From Rotaria macrura (Eukaryota > Rotifera > Eurotatoria > Philodinida > Philodinidae): a DNA stretch of 64,000 bases. The stretch is taken from contig OENT01000705.1 in NCBI GenBank assembly GCA_900239685.1, forward strand, positions 1 through 64,000, written 5' to 3'. The notes beneath the pieces were generated by a model. The model saw nothing but the letters and a program-made list of their open reading frames with translations, did no database searches and was not told where the DNA came from. Numbering within the stretch: the first letter of the stretch is position 1; each line of letters starts with the position of its first letter. The position numbers and the translations under genes are program-made. Below are positions 23,411 through 35,442 of the stretch, piece after piece.

Positions 23411-24460
23411 AGAAGATGCAGCATGAGAATCTCTACAGTTTATATAGGACAGCTTAGCTGATAGTAACGTTTTTGGGCTCAAAATCGACAAAGTTTTGAG
23501 TGATAAAACTTGGACGCTGTGGAAACAATGTGATTTTGAGAAAAGATAAATATCATAAGTTCTTATTTCATCTTTGTTTTACGTGATGTTTTCTACTAAA
23601 CAAAAACCAATACATACTACGAAATGCAGCGTGAAAGACTACAATTTACATAAGGGAATTACTTCTACAGCTGCACCTTTTGTTTTGGAAATCGACAAAC
23701 TTTTGAAAGATCCCGAAGCTGCAAAAATGTCGTCTGTTTGTTATGCGACGAATGCTTTTTTGGCATTTATCTCCTTGTATATTATATTTTAAAAACATAA
23801 AATACATTATAAGATGCTGCGTGCAAAACTCTACAATTCACAAAGAAACGCTTATATTATATAAGCACTTCTTGTTTTTAAAAGAATTCGTATTCTGGCA
23901 ACCAATTTTTGACACTTCAAATTTTCAATATGAACGAGAACTTCCTTTTTTCGTGTTTCATAACCTCATATAATTTCATAAAAAAACCGAAATATGAGGC
24001 ACGGTGCAACGTGAAAAACTCTACAATCCACATAGACTACACAAAGATAAAAGAAGAAATTTTCGTTTGGGTTATCTTTTCACAGCGTCGAAATTTGATC
24101 CCTCAAAACTTTGTCCATTCTGAAAGCAAAAAATGCAGTTACAAAAACAACACTCGTATGTAACTTGTAGAGTTTTTCACGCTGCAACTTGTGGTGTATT
24201 TTTGTTTTTTTAGTACGACTTATTAATGGATTGAAAACTGATCTACAAAACACGGTCCTTCAACTTGCTACAACCGTTTTGGAAATCGCGTACACTTAAC
24301 CTAAAAGAAATAATGTATTACAGTAAATAGAAGATTTATAAGTCTGAAATTTTGCACATAATTCTAAATATGTCTGGCATCATATCTTTATAATTAGTTC
24401 TTAGTCAAGTCTTTCAATACAACTGGGCGAAAAAACTTTTGTAGTGCCCCATGTACATCA
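23411..24460. repeat. Array of about 195-bp units ending in a CATGGGGCACTAC terminus
   Basis: A motif like GCAGCRTGAAAAACTCTAC recurs at about 23417, 23624, 23814 and 24004, with an inverted copy at about 24165, so the spacing is roughly 165-210 bp. The same motif and spacing occur in the complete element at 61271-62428. The right end (about 24321-24455) matches that element's terminal repeat (TAAGTCTGAAATTTTGC, then CTAAATATGT, then GGGCGAAAAAACTTTTGTAG, then TGCCCCATG followed by TA). The matching left terminus was not found, so this copy is probably 5'-truncated. Frames at 23574-24163 run through the repeat and are not genes. Confidence 0.7.
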
Positions 24461-24620
24461 GAGCCAATAATCAAAACAATGTCGTCTTCTTACGATCACT
24501 GATCCCTTATAATAAATTCAATTCATCTAAGTGAGTGTCGATTTGATTATTTACTCTAGTTAAACAGTTTTCCTTTTGTAAATCAGTCGATTCACATTTT
24601 TAAATTTTAGGTGAATTTAA

Positions 24621-24833
24621 CCCAAGGGGGAAACATGATACTTCATACTTTACGATACTTCATCATACTTTAAGATACTTTAAAATACTTTAAGATACTT
24701 TAACGTACTTTATGATACTTTAATATACTTTCAGGTACTTTAAGATACTTTAAGATACTTTAAAATACTTTAAGGTACTTTACCGTACGTTACTGTACTT
24801 TGAAGTGCAAAAGTATCATGTTTCCCCCTTGGG
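24621..24833. mobile_element. MITE filled with a GATACTTTAA tandem repeat
   Basis: Inverted ends CCCAAGGGGGAAACATGATA and, on the other strand, CCCAAGGGGGAAACATGATA, identical over 20 bases. Between them some 15 degenerate copies of an 11-bp word (GATACTTTAAG/AATACTTTAAG) run in tandem. CAAGGGGG ends suggest the hAT-like group, but the flanks do not give a clean 8-bp duplication. It abuts the left end of the large foldback that begins at 24831. Confidence 0.75.
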
Positions 24834-25915
24834 TACACCCCAGGGATCGGCAAAAAAAAGCTTTTTCTTTCAAATTCTTGATTCTTGAAGTTATTCAGAT
24901 AGAGCTCAATGTGCTGATCATAATTATCACATTTTCATCAAGATTTTCTCAATGTTATATTACTTTTATTCCGTGACTACAAGAACAATGAAGCATAAAT
25001 AACAATGGAAGATCTCTCTCCCTTAGAAAAAATGAAAGCTCTAATTTGTACTTCCACATGACTCAAGATTCTTGAGTCAAGCATAACATTCTCATGACTC
25101 AAGAGATCCTGACTCAGAAAGAAAAACAAACAAGCAGAAGTATGTAATATCATGGCTGAAGGCCATGAAACTCAAGTAATACGAAAAATGTTGAGAGATG
25201 GCTATCGATAAGTAGAACATTTTATGAAGGAAATCATTTTTTAGCCGTATGGCTCTCTAAACTTTATTTAGAGCTAGGATGACTTCAACATATAACCCAG
25301 TTGGTTATCATCTATCTTAATCTAGAGAAAGTTTCATGAATATTACTTGAAATTCCACTTCAATAGTCCAATTTCAGACCCGATTTGATGTTAGCAACAG
25401 AGGTAATCAAGATTTTACGCAGCATCGTTTGATGAGAGATCACTGAATCGCTTTGGCACCTGTACTGCATTTATGATTATGTTGCCTTCTTGTAAAAAAT
25501 ATAGTTTTGCCAGAGTCAAAATGAACTAGGTTTCTCACAAACCTCATAAGGTGGATTTCGAGCTCTTACATCATTATATATTCTCACAATTACGTATTCA
25601 ATCGCCAAACTCTAAATATAATCATTAGGTTTTCATATTGACAGCATCCACGATCCATAAGAGCGCATTATTGCAATCATAAAAAGCTGTCGTTAATTTC
25701 TATTCCAAAGATTTTTAGTCTTATAGAAGACATGTCCTTCGAATGGGTATCTAAAGTACTCGGACCATCGAGATGTCAACATTTTTCGCATTACTTGAGA
25801 AAATCTTGATGAAAATGTGATAATTGTGATCAGCACATTGAGCTCTATCGGAATAACTTCAAGAATCAAGAATTTGAAAGAAAAAGCTTTTTATGCCGAT
25901 CCTTGGGGTGTACCC
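24831..25915. mobile_element. Large foldback element, GGGTACACCCC ends
   Basis: The left arm starts GGGTACACCCCAGGGATCGG. The right arm, on the other strand, starts GGGGTACACCCCAAGGATCGG. The arms pair for about 120 bp through GCTTTTTCTTTCAAATTCTTG and CAATGTGCTGATCA. The left arm is interrupted at about 24954-25172 by an insertion; pairing resumes at CTCAAGTAATACGAAAAATG, matching the right arm near 25777-25800. There is no coding capacity and no clean target duplication. The insertion carries ATGACTCAAGA/TCTTGAGTCA hairpins. Confidence 0.7.
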
Positions 25916-28900
25916 CAGTTGTGGAAATTCGAAAAGCAAAATTTGAAAGTTTTTATCTCGCGAAAAGACTCAAAGGGATATCCCAATTAATATACATATG
26001 AAATTAGAAACGAAGTCCTTGAAGCGAGATCTAGAGAATCGGACATATGTCCTTTGAAATCAGTACCCACTAAATTCGTTTCAAAACGTTCGAATTGTTG
26101 ATCCCCATTTCAATCTTTGAGAACTAGTTCATTTTGTGCAGAATTGAACGCTCTATAAAATTCCGTGATAAAATTCATGGTTAGTATTAAAGTGGACCAA
26201 AAAATTTAAAATACTAAAATTTTTATGGGTAAAACAAAATTCTTTTTTTCGAAAAACAAAATTTTTTCCCAAAAAAATTTTAGATGTCCGAAATATGAAA
26301 GATATCGTTCCATGCAGATTGTGATGCTCTTTCGAATGAGATGTTTCCCGACTTTAGACGTTGTAATTTGACTTCATAAAGTGAGAAATACTGACATTTC
26401 ATTTTTTTCTCAATTTTCAAGGGTGCTTCAATTAAAATCCCAATTACTCTGCGAAGGAAAGGCCTAGAAGAGACAAAAATTTCGTCACCCAAGTTTTTCA
26501 CGTAGAATCGAATGAAGTAAAAAAATCGGGTGCTTGTTAAAATCATTTTATGACCTAACAGACATGTGCTCGATATACTTGTGCATGCTCTCTGAAGACT
26601 CAAGCTTCAGTCAAAAAACGCCACTCCAATGAAAAGAAGTTCTCTTGACAGTGAGTTCCATAATCCTGGAATACTTTTAGTCCCATTTTCGATCAAAAAA
26701 ATGCTCCTTTATTCCTTTAGTTTTCCTTTATTTTCTAAAGATAAATGATTCATTTATCTTTATCCTTTAGTATAAAGGAAAATAAAGATAAAGGGTCACC
26801 CCTAGTTAGCAGTGTAATAGCATATGACAGTAATATCGTACACTCGTTAGTAATAGTATTTTGATAGAAAAAGAGTCGCTCTATATTTAAACAAAACATT
26901 GCCAATTGATTCATCATTATTGAAAACATCAACAACGATTAGTTGAAAAATATCTTATACAAGGTAAAATTGACAAAAACTCGAAGTGTTATAAGTAACT
27001 GTTGTTTGGTTTGCTTTCAATGGGAAAAAGCCCAAAACAAAAATAAAGAAAGCATACGACGAGCACATGTTGTACACAAAATTACAGGTAATAATACGAA
27101 AGACGAAGCTGTAATAAAAAATAGTCACACTTGATTGATTCAGGCAATAACCTATATTGGAAAGAAGAAAATATTGCCAACAACTATAAATACTAAAATC
27201 ATATGCAGACTCGCTTTACACAACAAGCATATTTTGATGTCGTTTGGTAAGTTACTTTTTTTATTTATCGATATTTTTACCGTAGCGGCATGTTTTATTT
27301 TGAGAATACATTAACATAGATATCAATACCGGCTGAAATGACGAAAGATTAACATGAATTTTCGTAGTTATATTAAGAAATTGAAAAAAGGCTCAGATAG
27401 AAAACTTAGATTAGCAAAAAAATTTGAAATCTACATATTAAGATTAAAATCATCCATCGAACATGACAATCATTGGGAGAATAAGTTTAATTTGTATACC
27501 GATGAATTGGCGGTTATAATATTTTTTTGATTAAAAAGCCACTAAAAACAATCCAGCATAACTCATAAATACGATAAAACAATTCCACACTAGTTTTGTT
27601 CGGATTCTTTCGGACTTAACTGAGACTCCATTAGTAACACTTTAAAGGGTCATCAGCTAGAGCACAAAAACGAGTAAAAACGTTATTAGAGCACGAAAAA
27701 TCGAACTTTTCAATTGAATGTGTTTCATTTCAATCTATTAATAGAATAGCTACAGTATAAGTTCTAAAAGACAGCGCCGCATTTTAGTGTAGCTTGGTTT
27801 GCTGATATCAGAAGGATGTACAGTGAAATTAGATGGATTCAACAAAGCCCAAAAAGAAAACGATGTATTCTCAAAGCGAAAATTGAAAAGGTATACGATG
27901 ATTAGTAATAAACACAGCATTGTTCAATATAAACTATTCGGTACCAAAGTGAGTCAACGAAAGTGAATGCTTCAATCATTTACTAGACTGGTGGATGCGC
28001 ATGCATTTAATAAGTTGGCCATTGAGATTATATTACTTTCTTGAAATTTTCAAATCTACAATTAAAACTTTAAGATTTGATTATGTCTGGATGAAATAGT
28101 ACGTAGAATGCTATAAGAAGGAACTATAGTGGAGTTCGTACGCAGACAATGCAAAATCTAAAATGAATTAGAACATCGATAAGTCGCATAAAATGTACCG
28201 AATTCGTCATGGATATTTATATAAATACTTGCTAATGCAAGTTTTAAGATTTCAAAGTGTTTTTTTTATCATTCATTACAGTTGTCATTTTTCTTTTCAT
28301 ATTTTCATCAACCAGTTTATTAGTACTAACATAATTATCTCAGAATGATGTTCGTCCTTCGAATTATTAATTGCACCATCGTCAAAAGTTTATTTTGAAA
28401 GTTAGAAACAGCTATCATTTGAGTTTTGAACATTTAGTAATGGTCGACTAATGAAACTTTGGGGGTTGTCAATTTAATTGTTTGATTATTAATATTTTGT
28501 AAGGCATATGGTCTCTGAGTTATTTTCTTGATACAGAGACGCACTTGTGAAAGAACAAAATCATAAATAATATCTACTTCTATTATCATTTACAGTTGTA
28601 AACAATAGAGTTAAGGCGTTAACGTGGGGCATGACCATAGCGTAGGTGCTATTTTTCGTGAGGATTTCATTGCGTACAAATGAAATTCTTTAAAAACTGG
28701 GGATTTGATGAAACACCAACAAACTTTGCTTGTAACAACCCTGCAGGATGAGTCTCGCATTTAGAAACGCCTACTACAATAGTTAATATTATATTATCAT
28801 TAACGCTCCCAAGTAGTAACTTGTTTCAATCAATCTACATAGTAAATTTGCTACTAAGATGACCATATTTTAGGCTTCTGCTAGCAGTGTATATGTGAAC

Positions 28901-28999
28901 ATAAATCGTCTACAATTCCCTGTCTTATCTTACATTTTGAACTAGTCCAGATTCTTTCAGTAGAGGGTTAGCGGCGATCGCGTCGCGTTACTTTTTTTT
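25916..28999. other. Intergenic; one half-palindrome repeat copy at 26624-26812
   Basis: No recognised gene. The segment 26624-26812 (GACAGTGAGTTCCATAATCC, then CTTTATTCCTTTAGTTTTCC, then GGGTCACCCC) is a clear copy of one arm segment of the 52508-54846 palindrome, but no opposite arm is seen here. The remainder is AT-rich with short unconvincing frames. Confidence 0.5.
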
Positions 29000-29468
29000 G
29001 TGGTTGTTACAGAGAGACATGCAGACAGACGGGCAGATAGAGGGATTCCCAGGCAGACAAACATCTGGAAAAACGCGTTTAAACGCTCAATCTGGAACGC
29101 CGATTGTGAGTCACTAACGCTCATTTAAAAAACGCAAGAAACGCGTTTTTTACTCAGAATTTTCACTTTCGGAGCGTGCAAACGGGTAGAAAATCTAATT
29201 CTGATGGTATAAACGCATTGGCTTTTAAGTTTTCGAACAATTGTGCGTTTTAACGCTCAGTGCAAGAGTTTTTACTCGTTTGCACGCTCCGAAAGTGAAA
29301 CTTCTGAGTAAAAAACGCGTTTCTTGCGTTTTTTACATGAGCGTTAGTGACTCACAATCGGCGTTCCAGATTGAGCGTTTAAATGCGTTTTTCCAAATGT
29401 TTATCTGCTTGAGTAGACAGACACAGGTGAATTCCCATTTCTAGACCCTATGCTTTCAGTGTAGGGAA
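29000..29468. repeat. Dispersed GACA-type repeat unit split by a foldback insertion
   Basis: Begins GTGGTTGTTACAGA, continues with GACAGACAG-like words and ends CACAGGTGAATTCCCATTT, then TAGACCCTATG, then TTTCAGT and TAGGGAA. The same order of words is uninterrupted at 49909-49985. Here the GACA tract is split by the inverted-repeat element at 29053-29408. What this unit belongs to is unknown; the conserved order suggests the end of a mobile element. Confidence 0.6.
29053..29408. mobile_element. Foldback element with ACGCGTTTAAACGC words
   Basis: Arms of about 130 bp pair closely. The left starts GCAGACAAACATCTGGAAAA and the right, on the other strand, GCAGATAAACATTTGGAAAA. They continue through CTCAATCTGGAACGCCGATT to CGGAGCGTGCAAACG around a roughly 95-bp centre. 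GCGTTT/AAACGC words dominate, as in the nested element at 30458-31771, so the two may share a transposase. No clear target duplication. Confidence 0.75.
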
Positions 29469-30457
29469 TAGCAAATAGTGTATCGACTTTTACGAAAGTA
29501 AATAGTTTACTTACTATTTACTTGTTTCCTAGTAAAGTAAAAGTAAAATCCCACCTCTTGTACTTCCACCGTCTATTACAGTATATTATGGCGTAGAAAC
29601 GGGCGTCTACATTGGTGTTACTGTAATTTACAGAAGTTCGTAACCTTCTACCTGGCATTGACTTCAATATAAGTTTTTCCCGTCAACGCCACACACGGTT
29701 TTTACGAAACACTTCGAAAATTTTTCACGACGAGCAATTCGGGATCGGGACTTTTGAACATCTACCGAGCAGAATGGCTGGATTCTGGACGCGAAATATT
29801 CGTCCCACAGTCACTACCTCTAATCTACATTTAAATAGATACGTGCATACTGTATTTCTCCTGGTGTGTCTGCTCTGAAGCATATGTGATTTTCGCTATG
29901 CCTTTTAGTGTACTTTCCTCTTTGATAATGATCATGATGCAACGTTGGGTCTTGAACGGATCACCCTTTCTATAATTCAAACTATTTCATGTCAGCGTCA
30001 CGCAAAACGTGAGTACATACCTTAATAGCTACACTAAGTTGAGGGAGAAGAAAGAACAGTGTCACGAAAACAATTTTAAAAATGAACGCATTTCAACTCG
30101 TTCTTTTCTACGGCCCAAATAACTGCGCAACGATCCTTTGTGATCGCCATTGTTTAATGCGGTGCGAAAGATGACACTATGGTAGTCATGTTCGAATTTT
30201 TCATGCGGTGTGAAGCATAAGCATTTCTGTTTTCTGTCGCCAGGTTTTCTACTGTCCCAAGCACTGTATACCGATCATTAGCAAACTTTTAATACGATGC
30301 GAAGCATGATCATTTATGTAGACGTGCTCGAGTTATTTTTCTTTTACGGTGCGAAGCACTGTATAGCGATCGTCGCAAGGGAGAAAAGGCGATACTCCAT
30401 CTATTCTAAAAAGAATTTCGGAGTACAGCGGAGTACGACTGGAGTACGACTGGAGTA

Positions 30458-31771
30458 CCCATGTAAACACAAAACGCAGAAATCATGCGTTTAAATGCGT
30501 TCTTCGTGTGAAACGAATCCACACGCAATGAAAAGTAAATAAAAAATGCGTTTGGACGCGACTTTTCACGATCAGCGTCTGAACGTGGGTGGACTTGGAC
30601 TGGAAACGCATGTTGATGCGTTTTCTTTTTGAATCTCGTCTCCAGTGAAACTTTTTTGCGTCTGAACGCGATTTTAGTTAGAGGCACGTCTAGTTGCGAC
30701 TTTTCTATGTTTGCGTCTCAATGGATCTATTGTGGAGCGCCGCGTTACAGTGCGATTTTATTTCAAAAGGCGTCTCCAGTGAAACATTTCTTGCGTCTAC
30801 ATGTGATTTTAGTTGCAACGCACTCCAACACAAAAAGATGTCAAGTATGAATCACGCTCAGATGCATTCGATACCCATCCGATTACGATATATCCCAGAC
30901 TCGATTCAGAACCTTGTTAATACAGAAAATATTTCCTAGTTTTTCCATCCCCAGGAAAATAGTTCTCAAGATTTTCTAGAAATTTAATTTAATTTGAATA
31001 ACTTCGAAGGTTAAACAATTTTGAAAGTTTTTTTTTCTCCTGAAATATTATAAGTGCGTTTTAAATAGAAGAAAGCAGGTACATCGATTGTAAAACATCT
31101 GTAGTCAGCACTCGAAAAATGATAAAACAAAATCAAGAGATCAGTTTTTTGAAAATTTTCGATATAAGATCAACTATCGTTACAAAAGTAAAGAATATTT
31201 CTCTAAAACATTAATCGGTATGGTTAGATAGTTTTTTAATTGTGCAACTCTTTTTATATAGTCTAATTTTTTTCGGATAAGTTAATGCATTTATAGTTAA
31301 AGCAATAATTCTAATTTTATATATGCCGAGCATTTCACTGACACATACATCTATAAATGTTGTTAATAGACGATACATATATAGATTACGTTTCGTTCTG
31401 TAACTTATGTGATCACATGTGATTCAATGGTATGTACACTTGCTTTCTAATCGCTAGTTCATTTGTTCTAATCTAACTTCTACCATTTTAGAAACATTAA
31501 AATTAAAATTTTCCGTTGACCTCTGGTTAGGTAAAGACTATCGACAGGCAATATCGATAGCGACTCAGATCAAACCTGAGACGGATTGACATACACTTTT
31601 GAAATTTAAAATATTGAGGCAATCGCGTCTAAACGAGAGCTTATATAGATCCGCGTCAGAACGCAAGAAATGTTTCATCTGAGCTGCGTCTCTACGCGTT
31701 GGGTTACTGCGATTTCGACGCAAACGAAACGCGCCTCAGACGCATTTTCACTCAAAAAATGTTTACATGGG
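30458..31771. mobile_element. TA-flanked element nested in the 5.0-kb hAT-like element
   Basis: Ends are CCCATGTAAACAC and, on the other strand, CCCATGTAAACATTTTTTG. TA flanks both sides (30456-30457 and 31772-31773). Removing it restores the continuous GACTGGAGTA repeat of the host element (GACTGGAG-TA-GACTGGAGTA). Both subterminal regions are rich in GCGTCT/GCGTTT/ACGCGA words. The centre (about 30950-31600) is AT-rich and non-coding. The CCCATGTA end is shared with the element at 44027-47969. Confidence 0.85.
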
Positions 31772-31893
31772 TAGACTGGAGTATGACTGGAGTAGACTGG
31801 AGTACGACTGGAGTGCGGGTGGAGTACAAGTTACTTAGTAACGGAGTAATGGGAAAACGATTCCTTCAATAACTTAGCAGCAAAAGGAATTTT

Positions 31894-32120
31894 AGAGAAA
31901 ATAAGCGAATATTTAAAAGGTTGACGAAAGTAAATCGGGGTCGGGGAATGCGAATCTGCTATCAGAATTCTAAAATATTGAAGTCTCTTTTCTGAGATAT
32001 AGGAAGATATTAGAGAGAAAATAAGCGAATATTACAGAGGTTGACGAAAGTAAATCGGGGTCGGGGAATGCGAATCTGCTATCAGAATTTGATAATATTG
32101 AAGTGCGTTTTTTGGGATCG
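31894..32120. repeat. 120-bp tandem duplication in the left arm of the hAT-like element
   Basis: GAGAAAATAAGCGAATATT starts at 31894 and again at 32014, so the period is 120 bp. Each unit continues with GGTTGACGAAAGTAAATCGG and ATGCGAATCTGCTATCAGAA. The copies differ by a few bases. The right arm of the same element (about 34975-35115) holds the inverted counterpart. Confidence 0.85.
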
Positions 32121-33663
32121 AGAACAGGGGTGGCACTTTCTCTTTCCTTTACGAAAGGAAAGTAAAATTTTGAACTTTCTTTTCCTAAGGAAAGGAAAGC
32201 TATACTATGAGCTGAGCGATACGTTTTAAAAGCTTTCATATGTATACGATGTGTTTAACATGTGAAGCCTTAACAGACAAATGGTGAGTATTTTCCAATT
32301 ATTTCCTGATTATTTCTTGATTTTCTTTCTCGTCCTTCACACTGATCACTTTCTAGGCTACATTTGATTATCTCTTATTCTATTCCGTTTACCAGACATG
32401 GCCTTCTATATTTTCTTAGTTATCTCTCTTTGGCTTCATGGTGATCCTGAGTAGATTCTTACTGATGCGTTTGTTAGAAAAATCAATCATACATAAGATT
32501 TTAAATGAGTGTATTCTTGATAAAATTGAGTGCCTTCTATTGACATCGACCAATATATAGGATTATGATCTAAAACGGGATTTGAAGTATATAGGACAGA
32601 AATTTAGACTCCCCCCCCAGACCACTAAAATCATTTTATTTAGCTAATTAACTAATAATTGTCTAATTAATTAATTAACGGACCATCAAATACAGTGACC
32701 GTCAGGTTTCAGAGAGCATTACAAAACGTGGTCGACGGCTTCAAATGATTATCGGAGATCATTTTCAACTAAAATTTAATTAAAAATTAGATACAGCATT
32801 TCCTTCATGAAGTTCTATCCTGTGAAGTAAGAAATCATGAAGAATTATCTCAAATATACATAAAATGGCTCGCTTTTCGATAATTCGAAGCAACAATTTC
32901 ATCCTGCTTCTGATTTTCATTCTGTAGCCATTATGCTAACAACTTTCTTAAAGGCATCTATCATTTTTTGTAGCTTTTAAACATCCTTTTTATTCATATT
33001 TTACAGATGCAGGATGAAAAGATAAATGATCGATATAAAATAGAGAAAACCAAAATAGATGATTTTCCATCGAGTTTTCATCTGAGATCTTGATTTCTTC
33101 TTGTTTACCTCACTTTTCAATTCATAGAAAAGTGAGCTATTAATGGAGATAAATTGCCCGGCTTTCTTAATAATATACCACGATCCGAGTACTTTTTCAT
33201 TTTTCACGTTTCTTAAATCTTATTTCAGAGAAAAGAGTAGATACTTGAAATTGAATTGCATCTATTGCCCTTTTTAAGATAGGAAGTTGAGTAACTCCAG
33301 AAAACAAACAGCTAGCAGTATAGTTTTCTTCACTCAGAATTCGGCACTGGAGAAAACTAATCAATACCAATGCCACATATTAAAGAGATTATCCAAAGTG
33401 ATTTCTGTTGGGAACTTCAGCGAACAGCTTTTTCCTTTAGGAAGGTTTAGAACAATCTCTTCAAAACTTGAGTTACCTTGAACTTTGAAGTCAATTTTGT
33501 AGATTCATTAATTTTTTTGTTTGAGTGACGAACCTCAGACTCTGTAAGCTCCAAACAATTGAGCTTTCTCACTTAACACTTAACTGAGATGTTAAGAAAA
33601 CTCTGCTTACGTTTCATGCTGATTGTCGCAGCGAAATTCCATTTTGTTATCCAGAGATTTAAG

Positions 33664-33911
33664 ATCTAGAAGGAAAAGTTATTAAAGAAGGCGATCTTCG
33701 GCTACTTCTGCCTTCCACTGTGATAGGTATGAGTGATAAAGGGCAAAACTGGATGAGATCTAGTCGTCAACCTACGTACGTGAGATGTTTGCCTGCAAGA
33801 TATAAGGAACTTAAAGCTTTTTTTGGTAGAATAAACTTTATTTTATATATTTATGGAAAACCTATTAATCTTGGCGCGCGGCAGTTGATTCCTCTCGTGT
33901 GTGTGCTATAA
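33664..33911 (+). CDS. Unrecognised protein-like exon inside the 5.0-kb element
   Basis: After a possible acceptor (GATTTAAG|ATCTAG) the frame is open to a stop at 33911. It reads LEGKVIKEGDLRLLLPSTVI, then GMSDKGQNWMRSSRQPTYVR, then CLPARYKELKAFFG, then more hydrophobic residues. Composition is that of a folded protein, unlike neighbouring frames. A donor (TTTTG|GTAGAA) at 33826 may end the exon before the weaker tail. I do not recognise the family. Its position deep inside a non-autonomous hAT-like element suggests a captured host exon or a relic of an element-borne gene. It could also be chance. Confidence 0.35.
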
Positions 33912-35231
33912 GAATGAATCTTGAATGCTTTCATTAGCAACACGAGCTCATTTAGGTGTGAACTTGATGAGTCACGATTATTCCACTGATAGTTTTACAA
34001 TAAATGCACGAGAAAGTTTCTTAATTGTGAAGGCGATTTTCGGAACATTCTAACACAAAATCCTTAGGCTTACTCTTCAAAAATTTTGAATCGTGTATTG
34101 CTCATCGCCAAGCGACCACTCTGAAATAGTGGAAGACACAACTTATAGCTGTTTGGATTTCTAAGCTACTCAATTTCATCCACACATTTTATTTTAAAGC
34201 GACATTACACATCCCCCATGTGTCACCGTTGTCTAGCTCTAAAGATTTTTCTCTTGGCGAATTCAGAAACTGAATAATTATATTGATTACATACTATATG
34301 AATCATGTATGATCCTATAAAAGCTTGTTTAAACACTTCAGAAATGAGTTCATAAGTTCATAATTGTATGAAACCTAGCAGACAACATTGCCGAAAACAC
34401 TTTCAAATACAGCAAAGCGGTAAACACCATAAAACGTGGAGGTACAACTTACAATCGTGCTTCCTGACAATTAGCGAAAAACAACCATCTGTTGTCCTTT
34501 TCGTGAGTCTGATCACTTTTTTGGCAGTGTTTTCTGTTTGAGAACTGATCAGAAACAACTCACACAGAAAGCAAATAAACGTTTTATCTGTATTCCCTTT
34601 CTTTTACTGGCTTAAATCAAAAATAATCTTTTAGAACAAAGGCGAAGCATTTCTCGATATATTTTTCTTGTTATAAGAAAGAATGAAAAAAGCTCTGGAG
34701 TAAACCACAGTGAACCCAGTATGTTCGGACCAAAAATATTAGTTTAACGCTAAACGCAGCTCAAATGGAACAATCATCGTAGGAAAGTGACTTCAAATTT
34801 ATGAAAAATAATGAGGAAAGAAGGCAAACAAAGATCCATAAGTGTTGTTGTCATTAGAATGATTCCTTTATCACCTTTATCATCGTTAACACTTATCATG
34901 AAAATATATAACAAAAAGGAAAGGAAAGTGCCACACCTAATCGAGAATGGTATCTGACTGAAAATAAATATAATATTCGCTTATTTTCTCTCTAATACGT
35001 TCCTATATCCCAGAAAAGAGACCTCAATATTTTAGAATTCTGATAGCAGATTCGGATTCCCCGACCCCGATTTACTATCGTTAACCTTTTAAATGTTCGC
35101 TTATTTTCTCTAAAATTCGTTTTTCTGCTAAGTTATTGGAAGAATCGTTTTTCCGTTACTCCGTTACTCAGTAACTGGTAACGGCTCGTTACCGTTTCGT
35201 TACCAAGTAACGGTAGCTTCGCACTCCTTAA

Positions 35232-35372
35232 TAGGACTGGGTAGAGGTGGAGTATGAGTGCAGTAGCGTCAAGTACCGGTGGAGTACCAGTGGAGTAGAG
35301 TATGAGTGGAGTAGCGTCAAGTACCGGTGGAGTACCAGTGGAGTAGAGTATGAGTGGAGCAGAGTGGAGTAT
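35232..35372. repeat. 48-bp tandem repeat of GGAGTA words
   Basis: AGTATGAGTGCAGTAGCGTC opens a unit that continues AAGTACCGGTGGAGTACCAG and TGGAGTAG and then repeats almost exactly, followed by a partial third copy. It forms the right subterminal zone of the 5.0-kb hAT-like element. Frames across it in three readings are repeat artefacts. Confidence 0.85.
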
Positions 35373-35442
35373 GGAGTACGGGAGTACCGCCTTTTCACCC
35401 TTGGATCGTCGGGAAAATTTTTTTGCTTCTCGATATACGTAC

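Larger units (their letters stand above)
30376..35403. mobile_element. 5.0-kb hAT-like element with perfect 8-bp duplication, carrying nested DNA
   Basis: Ends are CAAGGGAGAAAAGGCGATAC (left) and, on the other strand, CAAGGGTGAAAAGGCGGTAC. GATCGTCG lies directly outside both (30368-30375 and 35404-35411). GGAGTAC/GTACTCC words crowd both subterminal zones. Inside these a second pair of arms (31775-32210 and 34910-35235) pairs through GTAACGGAGTAA, GAGAAAATAAGCGAA and GTCGGGGAATGCGAATCTGC. A TA-flanked element (30458-31771) has jumped into the left arm. The 2.7-kb core holds no transposase but has a protein-like exon near 33664-33911. Ends and subterminal words match the 390-bp element at 1192-1581. 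Confidence 0.85.

Noticed and set aside
24621..24833. Regular short repeats resembling a CRISPR array
   Set aside because: Contiguous 11-bp tandem copies without spacers, inside a transposon-like inverted pair in a eukaryotic sequence.
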